Shown here: positions 17,262 to 26,212 of the stretch, piece after piece
Layout of the letters: every line of letters begins with the position of its first letter
Position numbering within the stretch: the stretch's first letter is position 1
Assembly: GCA_016790515.1 (NCBI GenBank)
Contig: JAEUOY010000022.1
Location: forward strand, 1 to 60,406
Source: Burkholderiaceae bacterium
Lineage (GTDB): Bacteria; Pseudomonadota; Gammaproteobacteria; Burkholderiales; Burkholderiaceae_C
DNA: 60,406 nucleotides
Direction of reading: 5' to 3'
Translations under genes and position numbers: made by a program
The notes under the pieces: generated by a model
Databases searched by the model: none
The model's input: the letters and a program-made list of their open reading frames with translations, nothing else
What the model was told of the DNA's origin: nothing

Positions 17262-18998
17262 ATGAGCGCACCGCCGAAGAAGAAGCCCCAGGACCTGCGC
17301 AGCCAGCAATGGTTCGGCCGCCAGGACCGCGACGGCTTTGCCTACCGCAGCTGGGTCAAGGGCAAGGGCGTGCCGCACGACCAGTTCGACGGCCGGCCGG
17401 TGATCGGCATCTGCAACACCTTCAGCGAGCTGACGCCCTGCAACTCGCACTTCCGCACGCTGGCCGAGCAGGTCAAGATCGGCGTCTACGAGGCCGGCGG
17501 CTTCCCGCTCGAGTTCCCGGTGATGAGCCTGGGCGAGACCCTGCTGCGGCCGACCGCGATGCTCTACCGCAACCTGGCCAGCATGGATGTCGAGGAGTCG
17601 ATCCGCGGCAACCCGATCGACGGCGTGGTGCTGCTGATGGGCTGCGACAAGACCACGCCCAGCCTGCTGATGGGCGCCAGCAGCGCCGGGCTGCCGACGA
17701 TCGGCGTCAGCGGCGGGCCGATGCTCAACGGCAAGTGGCGCGGCCAGGAACTGGGCTCGGGCACCGGCGTCTGGCAGATGAGCGAACAGGTGCGCGCCGG
17801 CACGCTGAAGCTGCAGGACTTCTTCGAGGCCGAGAGCTGCATGCACCGCAGCCACGGCCACTGCATGACGATGGGCACCGCCAGCACCATGGCCTCGATG
17901 GTCGAGGCGCTGGGCATCGGCCTGCCCGGTAACGCCGCCTACCCGGCGGTCGACGGCCGGCGCAACGTGCTGGCGCGCCAGGCCGGCCGGCGCATCGTGC
18001 AGATGGTGCACGACGACCAGACGATCTCGCAGGTGCTGACGCGCGAGGCCTTCGAGAATGCCGTTCGGACGCTGGCGGCGATCGGCGGCTCGACCAATGC
18101 CGTGATCCACCTGATCGCGATCGCCGGCCGGCTCGGCGTGCCGCTGTCGATCGACGACTTCGACCGCCTGGCCAGCGAGCTGCCCTGCCTGGTCAACCTG
18201 CAGCCCAGCGGCCAGCACCTGATGGAGGACTTCTGCTACGCCGGCGGGCTGCCGGCGGTGATGAAGGAGATCGCGCCGCACCTGCACCTGGACATCGTCA
18301 CCGCCAGCGGCCAGACCGTGCGCGAGAACATCGCCGATGCGCAGAACTTCGACCCGCGGGTGATCAAGACGCTGGCCGAACCGTTCAAGGACAAGGCCGG
18401 CATCGCTGTGCTGCGCGGCAACCTGGCGCCGCGCGGCGCGGTGATCAAGCCCAGCGCGGCCACCCCGGCGCTGATGCAGCACACCGGCCGTGCGGTGGTG
18501 TTCACCGACTCGAACGATTTCCACGCCCGCATCGACGACGAGGCGCTGGACATCGACGAGACCTGCATCATGGTGCTGAAGAACTGCGGCCCCAAGGGCT
18601 ACCCGGGCATGGCCGAGGTCGGCAACATGCCGCTGCCGCCCAAGGTGCTGCGCAAGGGCATCACCGACATGGTCCGCATCAGCGACGCGCGCATGAGCGG
18701 CACCGCCTACGGCACCGTGGTGCTGCACACCGCGCCCGAGGCTGCCGCCGGCGGGCCGCTGGCGCTGGTGCAGGACGGCGATCGGATCACGCTGGACGTG
18801 CCGGCGCGCCGCCTGCACCTGCATGTCGCCGACGCCGAACTCGAACGCCGCCGCGCCGCCTGGCAGCCGCCGGCACCGGCGATGGCCAGCGGCTACTGGA
18901 AGCTCTACATCGACCATGTGCTGCAGGCCGACCAGGGCGCCGACCTCGACTTCCTGGTCGGGCAGCGCGGTGCCGCGGTGCCCAAGGACAACCACTGA
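17262..18998 (+). CDS. Aldonate dehydratase of the IlvD/EDD family (L-arabinonate/D-xylonate/galactonate type)
   Basis: A 578-residue Fe-S dehydratase converting an aldonic acid to its 2-keto-3-deoxy acid. The start MSAPPKKKP at 17262 fits the usual family N-terminus. Probable cluster ligands are C60 (FSELTPCN), C128 (MGCDKTTP) and C201 (SHGHCMTMG), with K130 as the likely carbamylated Mg ligand. [12 protein letters not shown] near the C-terminus carries the catalytic Ser. The pattern fits the sugar-acid branch, not dihydroxyacid dehydratase. The next two genes encode a 2-keto-3-deoxygalactonate kinase and aldolase, so D-galactonate is the simplest substrate; in many bacteria that step is done by the unrelated enolase-type DgoD. 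L-arabinonate or D-fuconate remain possible. Confidence 0.88.
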   Translation: MSAPPKKKPQDLRSQQWFGRQDRDGFAYRSWVKGKGVPHDQFDGRPVIGICNTFSELTPCNSHFRTLAEQVKIGVYEAGGFPLEFPVMSLGETLLRPTAMLYRNLASMDVEESIRGNPIDGVVLLMGCDKTTPSLLMGASSAGLPTIGVSGGPMLNGKWRGQELGSGTGVWQMSEQVRAGTLKLQDFFEAESCMHRSHGHCMTMGTASTMASMVEALGIGLPGNAAYPAVDGRRNVLARQAGRRIVQMVHDDQTISQVLTREAFENAVRTLAAIGGSTNAVIHLIAIAGRLGVPLSIDDFDRLASELPCLVNLQPSGQHLMEDFCYAGGLPAVMKEIAPHLHLDIVTASGQTVRENIADAQNFDPRVIKTLAEPFKDKAGIAVLRGNLAPRGAVIKPSAATPALMQHTGRAVVFTDSNDFHARIDDEALDIDETCIMVLKNCGPKGYPGMAEVGNMPLPPKVLRKGITDMVRISDARMSGTAYGTVVLHTAPEAAAGGPLALVQDGDRITLDVPARRLHLHVADAELERRRAAWQPPAPAMASGYWKLYIDHVLQADQGADLDFLVGQRGAAVPKDNH

Positions 18999-19013
18999 CG
19001 AGCCAAGGCGGCC

Positions 19014-19934
19014 GTGGATCCCGCGCTGCTGGCCGTCGACTGGGGCACCACCGCGCTGCGTGGCGCGCTGCTGGCGGCCGACGGCTCGGTGCTGGCGGAG
19101 CATGCCGCACCAAGGGGCCTGCTGAGCATCGAACCGGGCGGCTGGGCGGCGGCCTTCGAGGCCGAGTTCGGCGCCTGGCGCCGGGCCCATCCCACCATCG
19201 TCAGCCTGCTCGCCGGCATGGTCGGCAGCCGCCAGGGCTGGGCCGAGGCGTCCTACTGCCCCTGTCCGGCCGGCCTGGACGACCTGGCGGATGGCCTGCT
19301 GTGGCTGCAACCGGGCCGGCTGGCGATCGTGCCAGGCGCCAGGGTCGAGAACGACGGCCGACCCGACGTGATGCGCGGCGAGGAGACCCAGGTGTTCGGT
19401 GCGCTCGAACACCTGGGGCTGGGCAGTGCCATCCTGGTGCTGCCAGGCACCCACAGCAAGTGGGTCCGGGTCGCCGATGGCCGCATCGTCGCGCTGGCCA
19501 CGCACATGACCGGCGAGTGCTACGCGCTGCTGCGCCGGCAGTCGATCCTGGCCCGCACGCTGCCCCCCGACGACGACACCTGGGTGCCCGAGGCCTTCGA
19601 CCGTGGCGTGGCCCAGGCGCAGCAGCCGGGCGGACTGCTGCACCACCTGTTCTCGGTGCGCACGCTGGCACTGTTCGAACGCCAGGGCCCGGCCGAAGCC
19701 GCCTGCCAGCTGTCGGGCCTGCTGATCGGCGAGGAACTGCGCGCCGCCGCGCCGGCGGCGGGATCAGCGGTCGTGGTGGTCGGCGGCGCGGCGCTCGCGA
19801 TGCGCTACCAGCGCGCGCTGGCGGGCCGCGGCGTCGCGGCGCAGATCGTCGGCGCCGAGGCCAGCTGGCTCGGCCTGGCCGCGCTGGCGCGCCGGCTGCA
19901 GCACCGTGCCGACCCAGGCCGAAGGGCCGCATGA
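19014..19934 (+). CDS. dgoK: 2-dehydro-3-deoxygalactonokinase
   Basis: A 306-residue sugar-acid kinase that makes 2-keto-3-deoxy-6-phosphogalactonate. The start is GTG 19014, with the phosphate-1 loop DWGTTALRG at residues 9-17. [40 protein letters not shown] and LPGTHSKWV are diagnostic DgoK segments. It lies 15 nt after the dehydratase, and its stop overlaps the aldolase start (ATGA). It forms the kinase step of the De Ley-Doudoroff pathway. Confidence 0.95.
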   Translation: MDPALLAVDWGTTALRGALLAADGSVLAEHAAPRGLLSIEPGGWAAAFEAEFGAWRRAHPTIVSLLAGMVGSRQGWAEASYCPCPAGLDDLADGLLWLQPGRLAIVPGARVENDGRPDVMRGEETQVFGALEHLGLGSAILVLPGTHSKWVRVADGRIVALATHMTGECYALLRRQSILARTLPPDDDTWVPEAFDRGVAQAQQPGGLLHHLFSVRTLALFERQGPAEAACQLSGLLIGEELRAAAPAAGSAVVVVGGAALAMRYQRALAGRGVAAQIVGAEASWLGLAALARRLQHRADPGRRAA

Positions 19935-20599
19935 CCGACCCGCACGACACCGCCGCCGCCCGCCGGCTGGCCGACGCGATGCGGCAGCTGCCGCTGGTGG
20001 CGATCCTGCGCGGCATCACGCCGGCCGAGGCGCTGCCGGTCGGCGAAGCGCTGGCCGACGCCGGCTGGACGATCGTCGAGGTGCCGCTGAATTCGCCGCA
20101 GCCGCTGGCCAGCATCGCCGCGCTGGCCCGCGCGCTGCCGCAGGTGCTGGTCGGCGCGGGCACCGTGCTCGACGCCGGCCAGGTGGGCGCGGTGGCCGAC
20201 GCCGGCGGCGGCCTGGTGGTGGCGCCGAACTGCCATCGCGACCTGATCCTCGAATCGCTGCACCGCGGCCTGGCCTGCCTGCCCGGCGTCGCCACGCCGA
20301 CCGAGGCCTTCGCCGCGCTGGCCGCCGGCGCGCACGGATTGAAGCTGTTCCCGGCCGAGATGATTCCTCCGGCCGCGGTGAAGGCGATGCGCGCGGTGCT
20401 GCCGCCGGGCACGGCGCTGCTGCCGGTGGGCGGCATCGGGCCCGACACGATGGCCGCCTATCGCGCGGCCGGCGCGGCCGGCTTCGGCATCGGCTCGGCG
20501 CTGTACAAGCCGGGCATGTCGGCGGCCCAGGTCGCCGTCCAGGCGCGGCGCTTTGCCGCGGCCTGGCGCTCGCTGCCGGCAGCGACAATCGGCGCTTGA
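19931..20599 (+). CDS. dgoA: 2-dehydro-3-deoxy-6-phosphogalactonate aldolase
   Basis: A 222-residue class I aldolase of the KDPG/KHG family, splitting KDPGal to pyruvate and glyceraldehyde 3-phosphate. [12 protein letters not shown] (E50) is the DgoA-specific version of the substrate loop. [11 protein letters not shown] and the Schiff-base lysine K138 in HGLKLFPAE complete the site. The ATG overlaps the dgoK stop. With the preceding two genes it gives a full route from galactonate to central metabolism. Confidence 0.95.
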   Translation: MTDPHDTAAARRLADAMRQLPLVAILRGITPAEALPVGEALADAGWTIVEVPLNSPQPLASIAALARALPQVLVGAGTVLDAGQVGAVADAGGGLVVAPNCHRDLILESLHRGLACLPGVATPTEAFAALAAGAHGLKLFPAEMIPPAAVKAMRAVLPPGTALLPVGGIGPDTMAAYRAAGAAGFGIGSALYKPGMSAAQVAVQARRFAAAWRSLPAATIGA

Positions 20600-20652
20600 C
20601 CGCAGCCCCGACCGCAACCGCCCGCCGATCTGCACCCGCCACCCAGCGCCCG

Positions 20653-21519
20653 ATGCGCTGGCTGCTGCTGGGCACGATGGCGGTATGGGGCGCCAACCTG
20701 TCGGTCGTCAAGCTGCTGTTCGAGAGCCTGGAGCCGATGCTGGTGGCGGTGCTGCGCATGGCGGTGTCGGCGCTCGCGCTGTCGGCGGTGCTGGTCTGGC
20801 GTCGCCTGCCCTGGCCGCGGCTGCGGCGCTCGCAATGGCTGACGCTGGCGGCCTGCGCGGTGCTGATGATCTACCTGAACCAGATCTTCTTCACCGAGGG
20901 CGTGGCCCGCACCGCGGCGGCCAACGCGGCGCTGATCATCGCGCTGAACCCGCTGGTCTCGGCGCTGACCGCGGCGCTGCTGCTCGGCGACCGGCTGACG
21001 CCCTCGCGCATCGGCGGCGTGGTGCTGGGCTTCGGCGGCGTGGCCGCGGTCGTGCTGCACCGGCCCGGCGCGGTGCTGGGCAGCGGCGGCCTGGGCGACC
21101 TGCTGATGTTCGGCTCGGTGCTGACCTGGGTGTTCGGCGGCGTGCTGGTGCAGCGCCTGGCGCGCGAACTCGACAGCGGCCTGATCAGCGCGGTGATGGG
21201 CGTGATCGGCAGCGCGCTGCTGGCGCTGCACCTGGGGCTGCGCCCGGCGCCGGTGGTGGTTCACTGGGCGCTCGTCACGCCGCTGACGGTGGCGCTGCTG
21301 GTGGTCTCGAGCCTGCTGGCCACCGCCGCCGGCGCGCTGGTGTGGAACCGCGCGCTGGTGGTCATCGGCGTGGCCCGCACCGCGCTGTATGCCTACTGGG
21401 TGCCGATCTTCGGCGTGCTGTTCGCGGTGCTGCTGCTGGGCGAGCCGCTGACTGTCTGGCACGGCATCGGGCTGGCCGCGGTGCTGGGCGGCACCTGGCT
21501 GGGCACCCGCCGGCACTGA
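20653..21519 (+). CDS. EamA/DMT-family transporter
   Basis: A 288-residue inner-membrane protein of ten predicted segments made of two EamA repeats, the second starting near GDLLMFGSVLTWVFGG. Each repeat shows the usual Gly/Pro pattern at its end (ALNPLVSALTAALLLGDRL and WVPIFGVLFAVLLLGEPL). DMT proteins export metabolites or amino acids; the substrate cannot be read from sequence. The ATG at 20653 gives a proper first helix; a TTG at 20596 would add 19 residues. It follows dgoA by 53 nt and may be cotranscribed with it. Confidence 0.85.
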   Translation: MRWLLLGTMAVWGANLSVVKLLFESLEPMLVAVLRMAVSALALSAVLVWRRLPWPRLRRSQWLTLAACAVLMIYLNQIFFTEGVARTAAANAALIIALNPLVSALTAALLLGDRLTPSRIGGVVLGFGGVAAVVLHRPGAVLGSGGLGDLLMFGSVLTWVFGGVLVQRLARELDSGLISAVMGVIGSALLALHLGLRPAPVVVHWALVTPLTVALLVVSSLLATAAGALVWNRALVVIGVARTALYAYWVPIFGVLFAVLLLGEPLTVWHGIGLAAVLGGTWLGTRRH

Positions 21520-21621
21520 CACCGGTATCGACATCGGCCCGGCCACGCCCGGGCTTGCCCGCTGCCGGCCGCGCTGCCGGGTCGGGCAGACTGGTGGCCT
21601 CCATCGACCCTCGAGACCGCC

Positions 21622-22872
21622 ATGCCCTTCGACCTCAGATCAAGCCTGCTGGCCACGCTGGCCGCCACCGCCACTGCCTCCGCATGGGCGGCGCCCGACG
21701 CCCGCCTGCTTTCCGCCGCCCGCGCCGCCGAGCCGGCGCTGATCCAGTCGCTGAAGGAGATGGTGGCAATCGAATCGGGCACGATGGACGCACCCGGCCT
21801 GGCAAGGATGGCCGACTACGCCGAGGGCCGGCTGAAGGCCCTGGGCCTGCAGGTCGAGCGGCGCAAGGCCAGCGCCAACAATGGCGACGTGCTGGTCGGC
21901 CGGCTCAGCGGCAGCGGCAAACGCAAGCTGATGCTGATCGCCCACCTCGACACGATCTACTGGCCCGGCACGCTCAGCAGCCAGCCGATCAAGCAGGACG
22001 GCAACCGCCTCTACGGCCCCGGCATCGCCGACGCCAAGGGCGGCGTCGCGGTGATCCTGCATGCGCTGGCGATCCTGCGCGAGGCCGGCTGGCAGGACTA
22101 CGCCCAGCTCACCGTGCTGTTCAACGGCGACGAGGAATCGGGCTCGGGCGGTTCGGGCGAGGCGATCGCCACGCTGGCCGACGAGCACGACGTGGTGCTG
22201 TCCTACGAGCCGACCGCGGCCAAGGAATTCGCCAAGACCGAGGGCGTGCTGCTCGCCGCCGCCGGCGCCACGCTGCTGACGATGGACGTCAAGGGCCGCG
22301 CCTCGCATGCGGGTGCCGCGCCGCAGCTGGGCCGCAATGCGCTGGTCGAGCTGGCCTGGTAGGTGCTGCAGACCCAGGACGTCGCCAAGGGCGTGCCCGG
22401 TGCGCAGCTGAACTGGACCACGATGACCGCCGGCAAGAGCCGCAACCAGATCCCCGACACCGCCAGCGCCGGCGCCGACGTTCGCCTGACCAGCGCCGGT
22501 GCCGGCGATCGGCTGCTGGCCGCGATGCGCGCCAAGGTGGCCGAGAGCAAGCGGGTGCCCGACACCGAGGTCAGCCTCTCGATGGGCGCCGGCCGGCCGC
22601 CCTTCGTCGGCGGCGAGCGCACGCTGGCGCTGGCCAAACGGGCGCAGGCGATCTATGCCGAACTCGACAACCGGCCGCTGCAGCTGGTGCCCGGCACCGG
22701 CGGCGGCACCGACGCCGGCTTCGCCAACCGCTCGGGCAAGGCCGTGGTGCTCGAGAGCCTGGGCCTGGCCGGCTGGGGCTACCACGCCAAGGACGAGTAC
22801 ATCGAGATCGACTCGATCGTGCCGCGCCTGTACCTGACGACGCGGCTGCTGGCGGATCTCGGCAGGGATTGA
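21622..22872 (+). pseudogene. M20 peptidase, carboxypeptidase G2-like, interrupted by an in-frame TAG
   Basis: The frame from ATG 21622 begins with a Sec signal peptide and keeps all M20 zinc residues: LMLIAHLDT, GIADAKGG, NGDEESGS and a late His in WGYHAKDEY. Codon 247 (22360-22362) is TAG, after NALVELAW; the same frame then continues VLQTQDVAKG to TGA 22870-22872. The whole frame codes for 415 residues plus the stop, the usual length of glutamate carboxypeptidase. Homologues generally have Gln here (CAG), so one C-to-T change explains the stop. GTG follows directly and could restart translation. The metal site is split between the halves: the N-terminal piece lacks the last His, and the dimerisation lid is cut. 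Options are a recent pseudogene, a sequencing error or amber readthrough. Confidence 0.8.
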
Positions 22873-22903
22873 TCGGCACAGCAGGCGGGGCCAGCGCCGG
22901 GCC

Positions 22904-22961
22904 GCCATCGGCCAGAGGCCGATGGCCCTCTGCAGGCACAGCCAGTCCGCAGGGACTGGCT
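22904..22961. terminator. Two adjacent perfect hairpins between convergent genes
   Basis: GCCATCGGCC-AGA-GGCCGATGGC (22904-22926) is a perfect 10-bp stem, and AGCCAGTCC-GCAG-GGACTGGCT (22940-22961) a perfect 9-bp stem. A third, GACCCCC-TCG-GGGGGTC, follows at 22994-23010. They sit between the ends of the peptidase (plus) and thioesterase (minus) genes. None has a T-run, so they may be bidirectional, weak terminators or a REP-like element. Confidence 0.5.
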
Positions 22962-23041
22962 AAGTCCGGCCTCGGCTCACCAAGCGGCCCCGCGACCCCC
23001 TCGGGGGGTCGGCCGCGGTATCCCGCGACCGGGGGTCCTGT

Positions 23042-23887
23042 CTACTCCTTGTAGTAGACGACCTGGTGCGTGCTGCACAGCAGCATGCCCGCCTCGTTCC
23101 ACAGCAGCCCGGTCTGGTCGAAGAAGCCGTTGCGGAAGGCGTGGGCATGGGCCTCGGCGAGCAGGAAACCCTCGCCGGTGTCCTTCAGCAGCCGGCCGTC
23201 GGCGTGGAAGTACACCGTCATCGACACCGTGCCGACCGGCACCCGGGTCGCGCGGCGCAACCACAGCCGCGGGAAGAACACGTCGGCCAGCGCGGCCAGC
23301 GCGCAGAAGTCCAGCGCGCGCGGCGGATCGTCGCGCAGCCACAGCCGCGACAGGCTGCCATGCTCGCCGTTTTCGCCATGATGGGCCTGGCCTTCCCAGC
23401 GCTCGGGCACCGGGCCGATGATCGGCCGCATCTCGTAGCGCTGCAGCCAGGCCGCCAGGTTGGCGGGCGGGTGCACCCGGGGCACGTCGGCCGGTGCGGG
23501 TGCGGCCGGCATCGGCGTGTCGCTGGCGCTCCAGGTCGGGCGGCGCGCGGCGGTCACCGCGGTCGCGGTGGTCACCACCTGGGGCTGGCCGGCGGCGTCG
23601 GGCTGCGACAGCTCGATGATCCAGTGCTGGGTGCTGCGGTTGGTGCGCGCCGGCCGGGCCGATGCGCGATAGGCGCCCTCGGCCATCGGCCCGGCGTAGT
23701 TGACGGTCAGCGAGACCGGCTCGCCCAGCCGCTGCGGATGCTGCATCACCGCGGTCAGCGCCGCGGCGGCGGTGATGCCGCCGTACGGGCCGATCATGTT
23801 CCAGTAGGCCGCCGAGCTGTGGCCGATCGCCGTGCCGTCGGGCTGCGGGGCCAGGACCATGGCCGCGTCGAAGGGGTGGGTCGTCAT
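23042..23887 (-). CDS. Acyl-CoA thioesterase family protein (double hot-dog)
   Basis: A 281-residue protein with the TesB-like double hot-dog layout: N-terminal half with WNMIGPYGGITAAAALTAVM and VNYAGPMAEG, C-terminal half with FFPRLWLRRATRVPVGTVSM and YFHADG. The C-terminal EAHAHAFRNGFFDQTGLLW is typical of this thioesterase group, which hydrolyses acyl-CoA to free acid and CoA. Chain-length preference is unknown. It stands alone, convergent with the peptidase gene. Confidence 0.85.
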   Translation of the reverse strand: MTTHPFDAAMVLAPQPDGTAIGHSSAAYWNMIGPYGGITAAAALTAVMQHPQRLGEPVSLTVNYAGPMAEGAYRASARPARTNRSTQHWIIELSQPDAAGQPQVVTTATAVTAARRPTWSASDTPMPAAPAPADVPRVHPPANLAAWLQRYEMRPIIGPVPERWEGQAHHGENGEHGSLSRLWLRDDPPRALDFCALAALADVFFPRLWLRRATRVPVGTVSMTVYFHADGRLLKDTGEGFLLAEAHAHAFRNGFFDQTGLLWNEAGMLLCSTHQVVYYKE

Positions 23888-23965
23888 GTCCGGCAGTGTC
23901 GCGGGCCCGCCCGGGCCGGGCTGTCCTTCGGGTGACCGGGTGCGGACAGCCGGGCGGCGCCCGAC

Positions 23966-26056
23966 TCAATCCCAGAGGGCGCCCAGCTGCAGCGGCTGCG
24001 CCGCACGCGGCGGCAGCGGCGGGTCGTGCCGGTCGGCCGCCGGCGCCGCGGGCGCCACGCGATCGAACAGCGCCGCCACCTCGGGCGTGACGAAGCGGCT
24101 CATGCCGCCGTACAGATGCCGGTCGCCCAGCCGGTGCTGCTGGCCGACATGGAAGCGCAGCGGCACCATCAGCTGCAGTTGCTGCTTCGCGCGGGTCATC
24201 GCGACGTAGAGCAGGCGGCGCTCCTCGGCCACGGCGGCGGCCGAGCCGGTGGCCAGGTCGGCCGGCAGGCAGCCGTCGATCACGTTGAGGATCGTCACCG
24301 CGTTCCATTCCTGGCCCTTGGCGGCGTGGATCGTCGACAGGGTCAGGTAGTCCTCGTCGGGGTGCGGCGGCCCGGCCTCGTCGCTGGTGGCCTCGGGCGG
24401 ATCGAGCGTCAGCTCGGTCAGGAAGCGCTCGCGGCTGCCTTGGGCCGCGGCCAGGCGCTGCAGCTGCTCGAGGTCGAGCGAGCGCACCGCCGCATCGTCG
24501 GCGTGCAGGCGCTGCAGATGCGGCTGGTACCAGGCGCGCACCGCCTCCAGCTCGGCCGGCCAGGGTGAGGCGTCGGACTGCAGCACATCGAGCAACCCGA
24601 CCAGCGCCGCCCAGTCGGACGCGGCCGCCGGCGGCGGCACCCAGGCGCGCAGCGCGGCCGCGGGGTCGGGCGCCGCGGCCATCGCATCGATCAGGCGCCG
24701 CGCCGCCGCCGGGCCGATGCCCGGCACCAGCAGCGCGACGCGATAGCCCGCCAGCGCGCCGCGCGGGTTCTGCGCCCAGCGCAGCACCGCGAGCAGGTCC
24801 TTGACATGAGCGGCTTCCAGGAACTTCAGCCCGCCGAACTTGACGAACGGGATGTCGCGGCGCGCCAGCTCGAGTTCGAGCGCGGCGCTGTGGTGGCCGG
24901 TGCGGAACAGCACCGCCTGCTGGGTCAGCGCCAGGCCTTGCTCGCGCTGCTCGAGCACGCTGTCGGCCACCCAGCGCGCCTGGTCCAGCTCGTCGGCCAC
25001 CGTCACCAGCCGAGGGCGGGAGCCGCCGCGGCGGTCGGTCCACAGGGTCTTGGCGTGGCGCTGTTCGGCCAGCGCGATCACCGCGTTGCTGGCGTCGAGG
25101 ATCGGCTGGGTGCTGCGGTAATTGCGCTCCAGCAGCACAGTGCGGGCCGCGTCGCCGAACTGCTGGCCGAAGCCGAGGATGTTGCAGACCTCGGCAGCGC
25201 GGAAGGCATAGATCGACTGCGCATCGTCGCCGACCACCGTCAGGCCGCGGCCGTCGGGCTTCAGCCGCCGCAGGATCGCCGCCTGCAGCCGGTTGGTGTC
25301 CTGGTATTCGTCGACCAGCACCGGGCCGAAGCGATCGCCGAGTTGCATGGCCAGGCCATCGTCGGCCAGCATCTGGTGCCAGCCCAGCAGCAGGTCGTCG
25401 TAGTCCAGCAGATGCTGGGCCTGCTTCTCGGCGGCGTAGGCGCGGAACATCGCCTTCAGCTCGTCGTGCCAGGCGGCGCACCAGGGGAAGTCTTCCTGCA
25501 GCACCTGCGCCAGCGGCAGCTGCCGGTTGAGCGTGCGGCTGTAGATCGCAAGACAAGTGGCCTTCAGCGGAAATCGCGTGCGCGCCGCGGCCCAGCCCTG
25601 GGCCTGGCGCACCAGCGCCATCAGGTCCTCGGCGTCGCCGCGGTCGAGGATGGTGAAGTCCTCGGCCAGGCCGATGCGGCCGGCGTATTCGCGCAGCAGC
25701 CGCGCACCGATGGCGTGGAAGGTGCCGGCCCAGGGCAGCTGCGGCGGCGGCTGGGTGGCACGCAGCCCCAGCGCCCGGTGCAGCATCCGGCCGGCGCGGC
25801 GGGCCATCTCCTGCGCGGCGCGGCGCGAGAAGGTCAGCAGCAGCAGCCGGTTCGGGTCGGCACCGTCGAGCACCAGCCGCGCCACCCGCGCGGCCAGCGT
25901 CAGCGTCTTGCCCGACCCGGCGCCGGCCAGCACCAGCAGCGGCTCATCGCCGTGCATCACCGCGGCGCGCTGCTGCGGGTTCAGCGCCGCGAATGGGTCG
26001 TCCACCGGCGCGGCGCGCGATGGCCGGGGCGGGGCCGGTGCGGCAAGCTGGGCCAT
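23966..26056 (-). CDS. UvrD/Rep-type superfamily 1 DNA helicase
   Basis: A 696-residue ATP-dependent 3'-5' helicase. The motifs occur in order: Q-motif LNPQQRAAV, motif [10 protein letters not shown], Ia [66 protein letters not shown] and [14 protein letters not shown]. It is slightly longer than Rep and lacks the RecB nuclease domain. It probably works in DNA repair or replication restart. It is divergent from nrdJ across 156 bp that contain a LexA-like site. Confidence 0.93.
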   Translation of the reverse strand: MAQLAAPAPPRPSRAAPVDDPFAALNPQQRAAVMHGDEPLLVLAGAGSGKTLTLAARVARLVLDGADPNRLLLLTFSRRAAQEMARRAGRMLHRALGLRATQPPPQLPWAGTFHAIGARLLREYAGRIGLAEDFTILDRGDAEDLMALVRQAQGWAAARTRFPLKATCLAIYSRTLNRQLPLAQVLQEDFPWCAAWHDELKAMFRAYAAEKQAQHLLDYDDLLLGWHQMLADDGLAMQLGDRFGPVLVDEYQDTNRLQAAILRRLKPDGRGLTVVGDDAQSIYAFRAAEVCNILGFGQQFGDAARTVLLERNYRSTQPILDASNAVIALAEQRHAKTLWTDRRGGSRPRLVTVADELDQARWVADSVLEQREQGLALTQQAVLFRTGHHSAALELELARRDIPFVKFGGLKFLEAAHVKDLLAVLRWAQNPRGALAGYRVALLVPGIGPAAARRLIDAMAAAPDPAAALRAWVPPPAAASDWAALVGLLDVLQSDASPWPAELEAVRAWYQPHLQRLHADDAAVRSLDLEQLQRLAAAQGSRERFLTELTLDPPEATSDEAGPPHPDEDYLTLSTIHAAKGQEWNAVTILNVIDGCLPADLATGSAAAVAEERRLLYVAMTRAKQQLQLMVPLRFHVGQQHRLGDRHLYGGMSRFVTPEVAALFDRVAPAAPAADRHDPPLPPRAAQPLQLGALWD

Positions 26057-26114
26057 GGTCAGGAGATTGGGGGTGGCATCACACGCGGCCGGGGCATTCC
26101 GGCGCCGCCGAGAA

Positions 26115-26132
26115 TACTGTATAAACCCTCAG
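26115..26132. promoter_or_regulatory. LexA (SOS) box-like site between helicase and nrdJ
   Basis: TACTGTATAAACCCTCAG fits CTGT-N8-ACAG with one mismatch (TCAG). It lies 59 bp before the helicase start and 81 bp before the nrdJ start, where it could control both. A repair helicase and a dNTP-making enzyme are sensible SOS targets. The half-site mismatch keeps this tentative. Confidence 0.4.
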
Positions 26133-26212
26133 CCTGCGCGCCCCTGCGGCGCATCAAGGTTCCGGCAGCCCGTTGCGGGCAGCATCCGGGGCCTGCCCAC
26201 GAAAGCCCGCCC

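Noticed and set aside
26057-26212. Possible cobalamin riboswitch before nrdJ
   Set aside because: The leader is only 156 bp and the B12-box (GCCACTG-type) is not present. The CTGC/GGCAG repeats look like ordinary GC-rich spacer.
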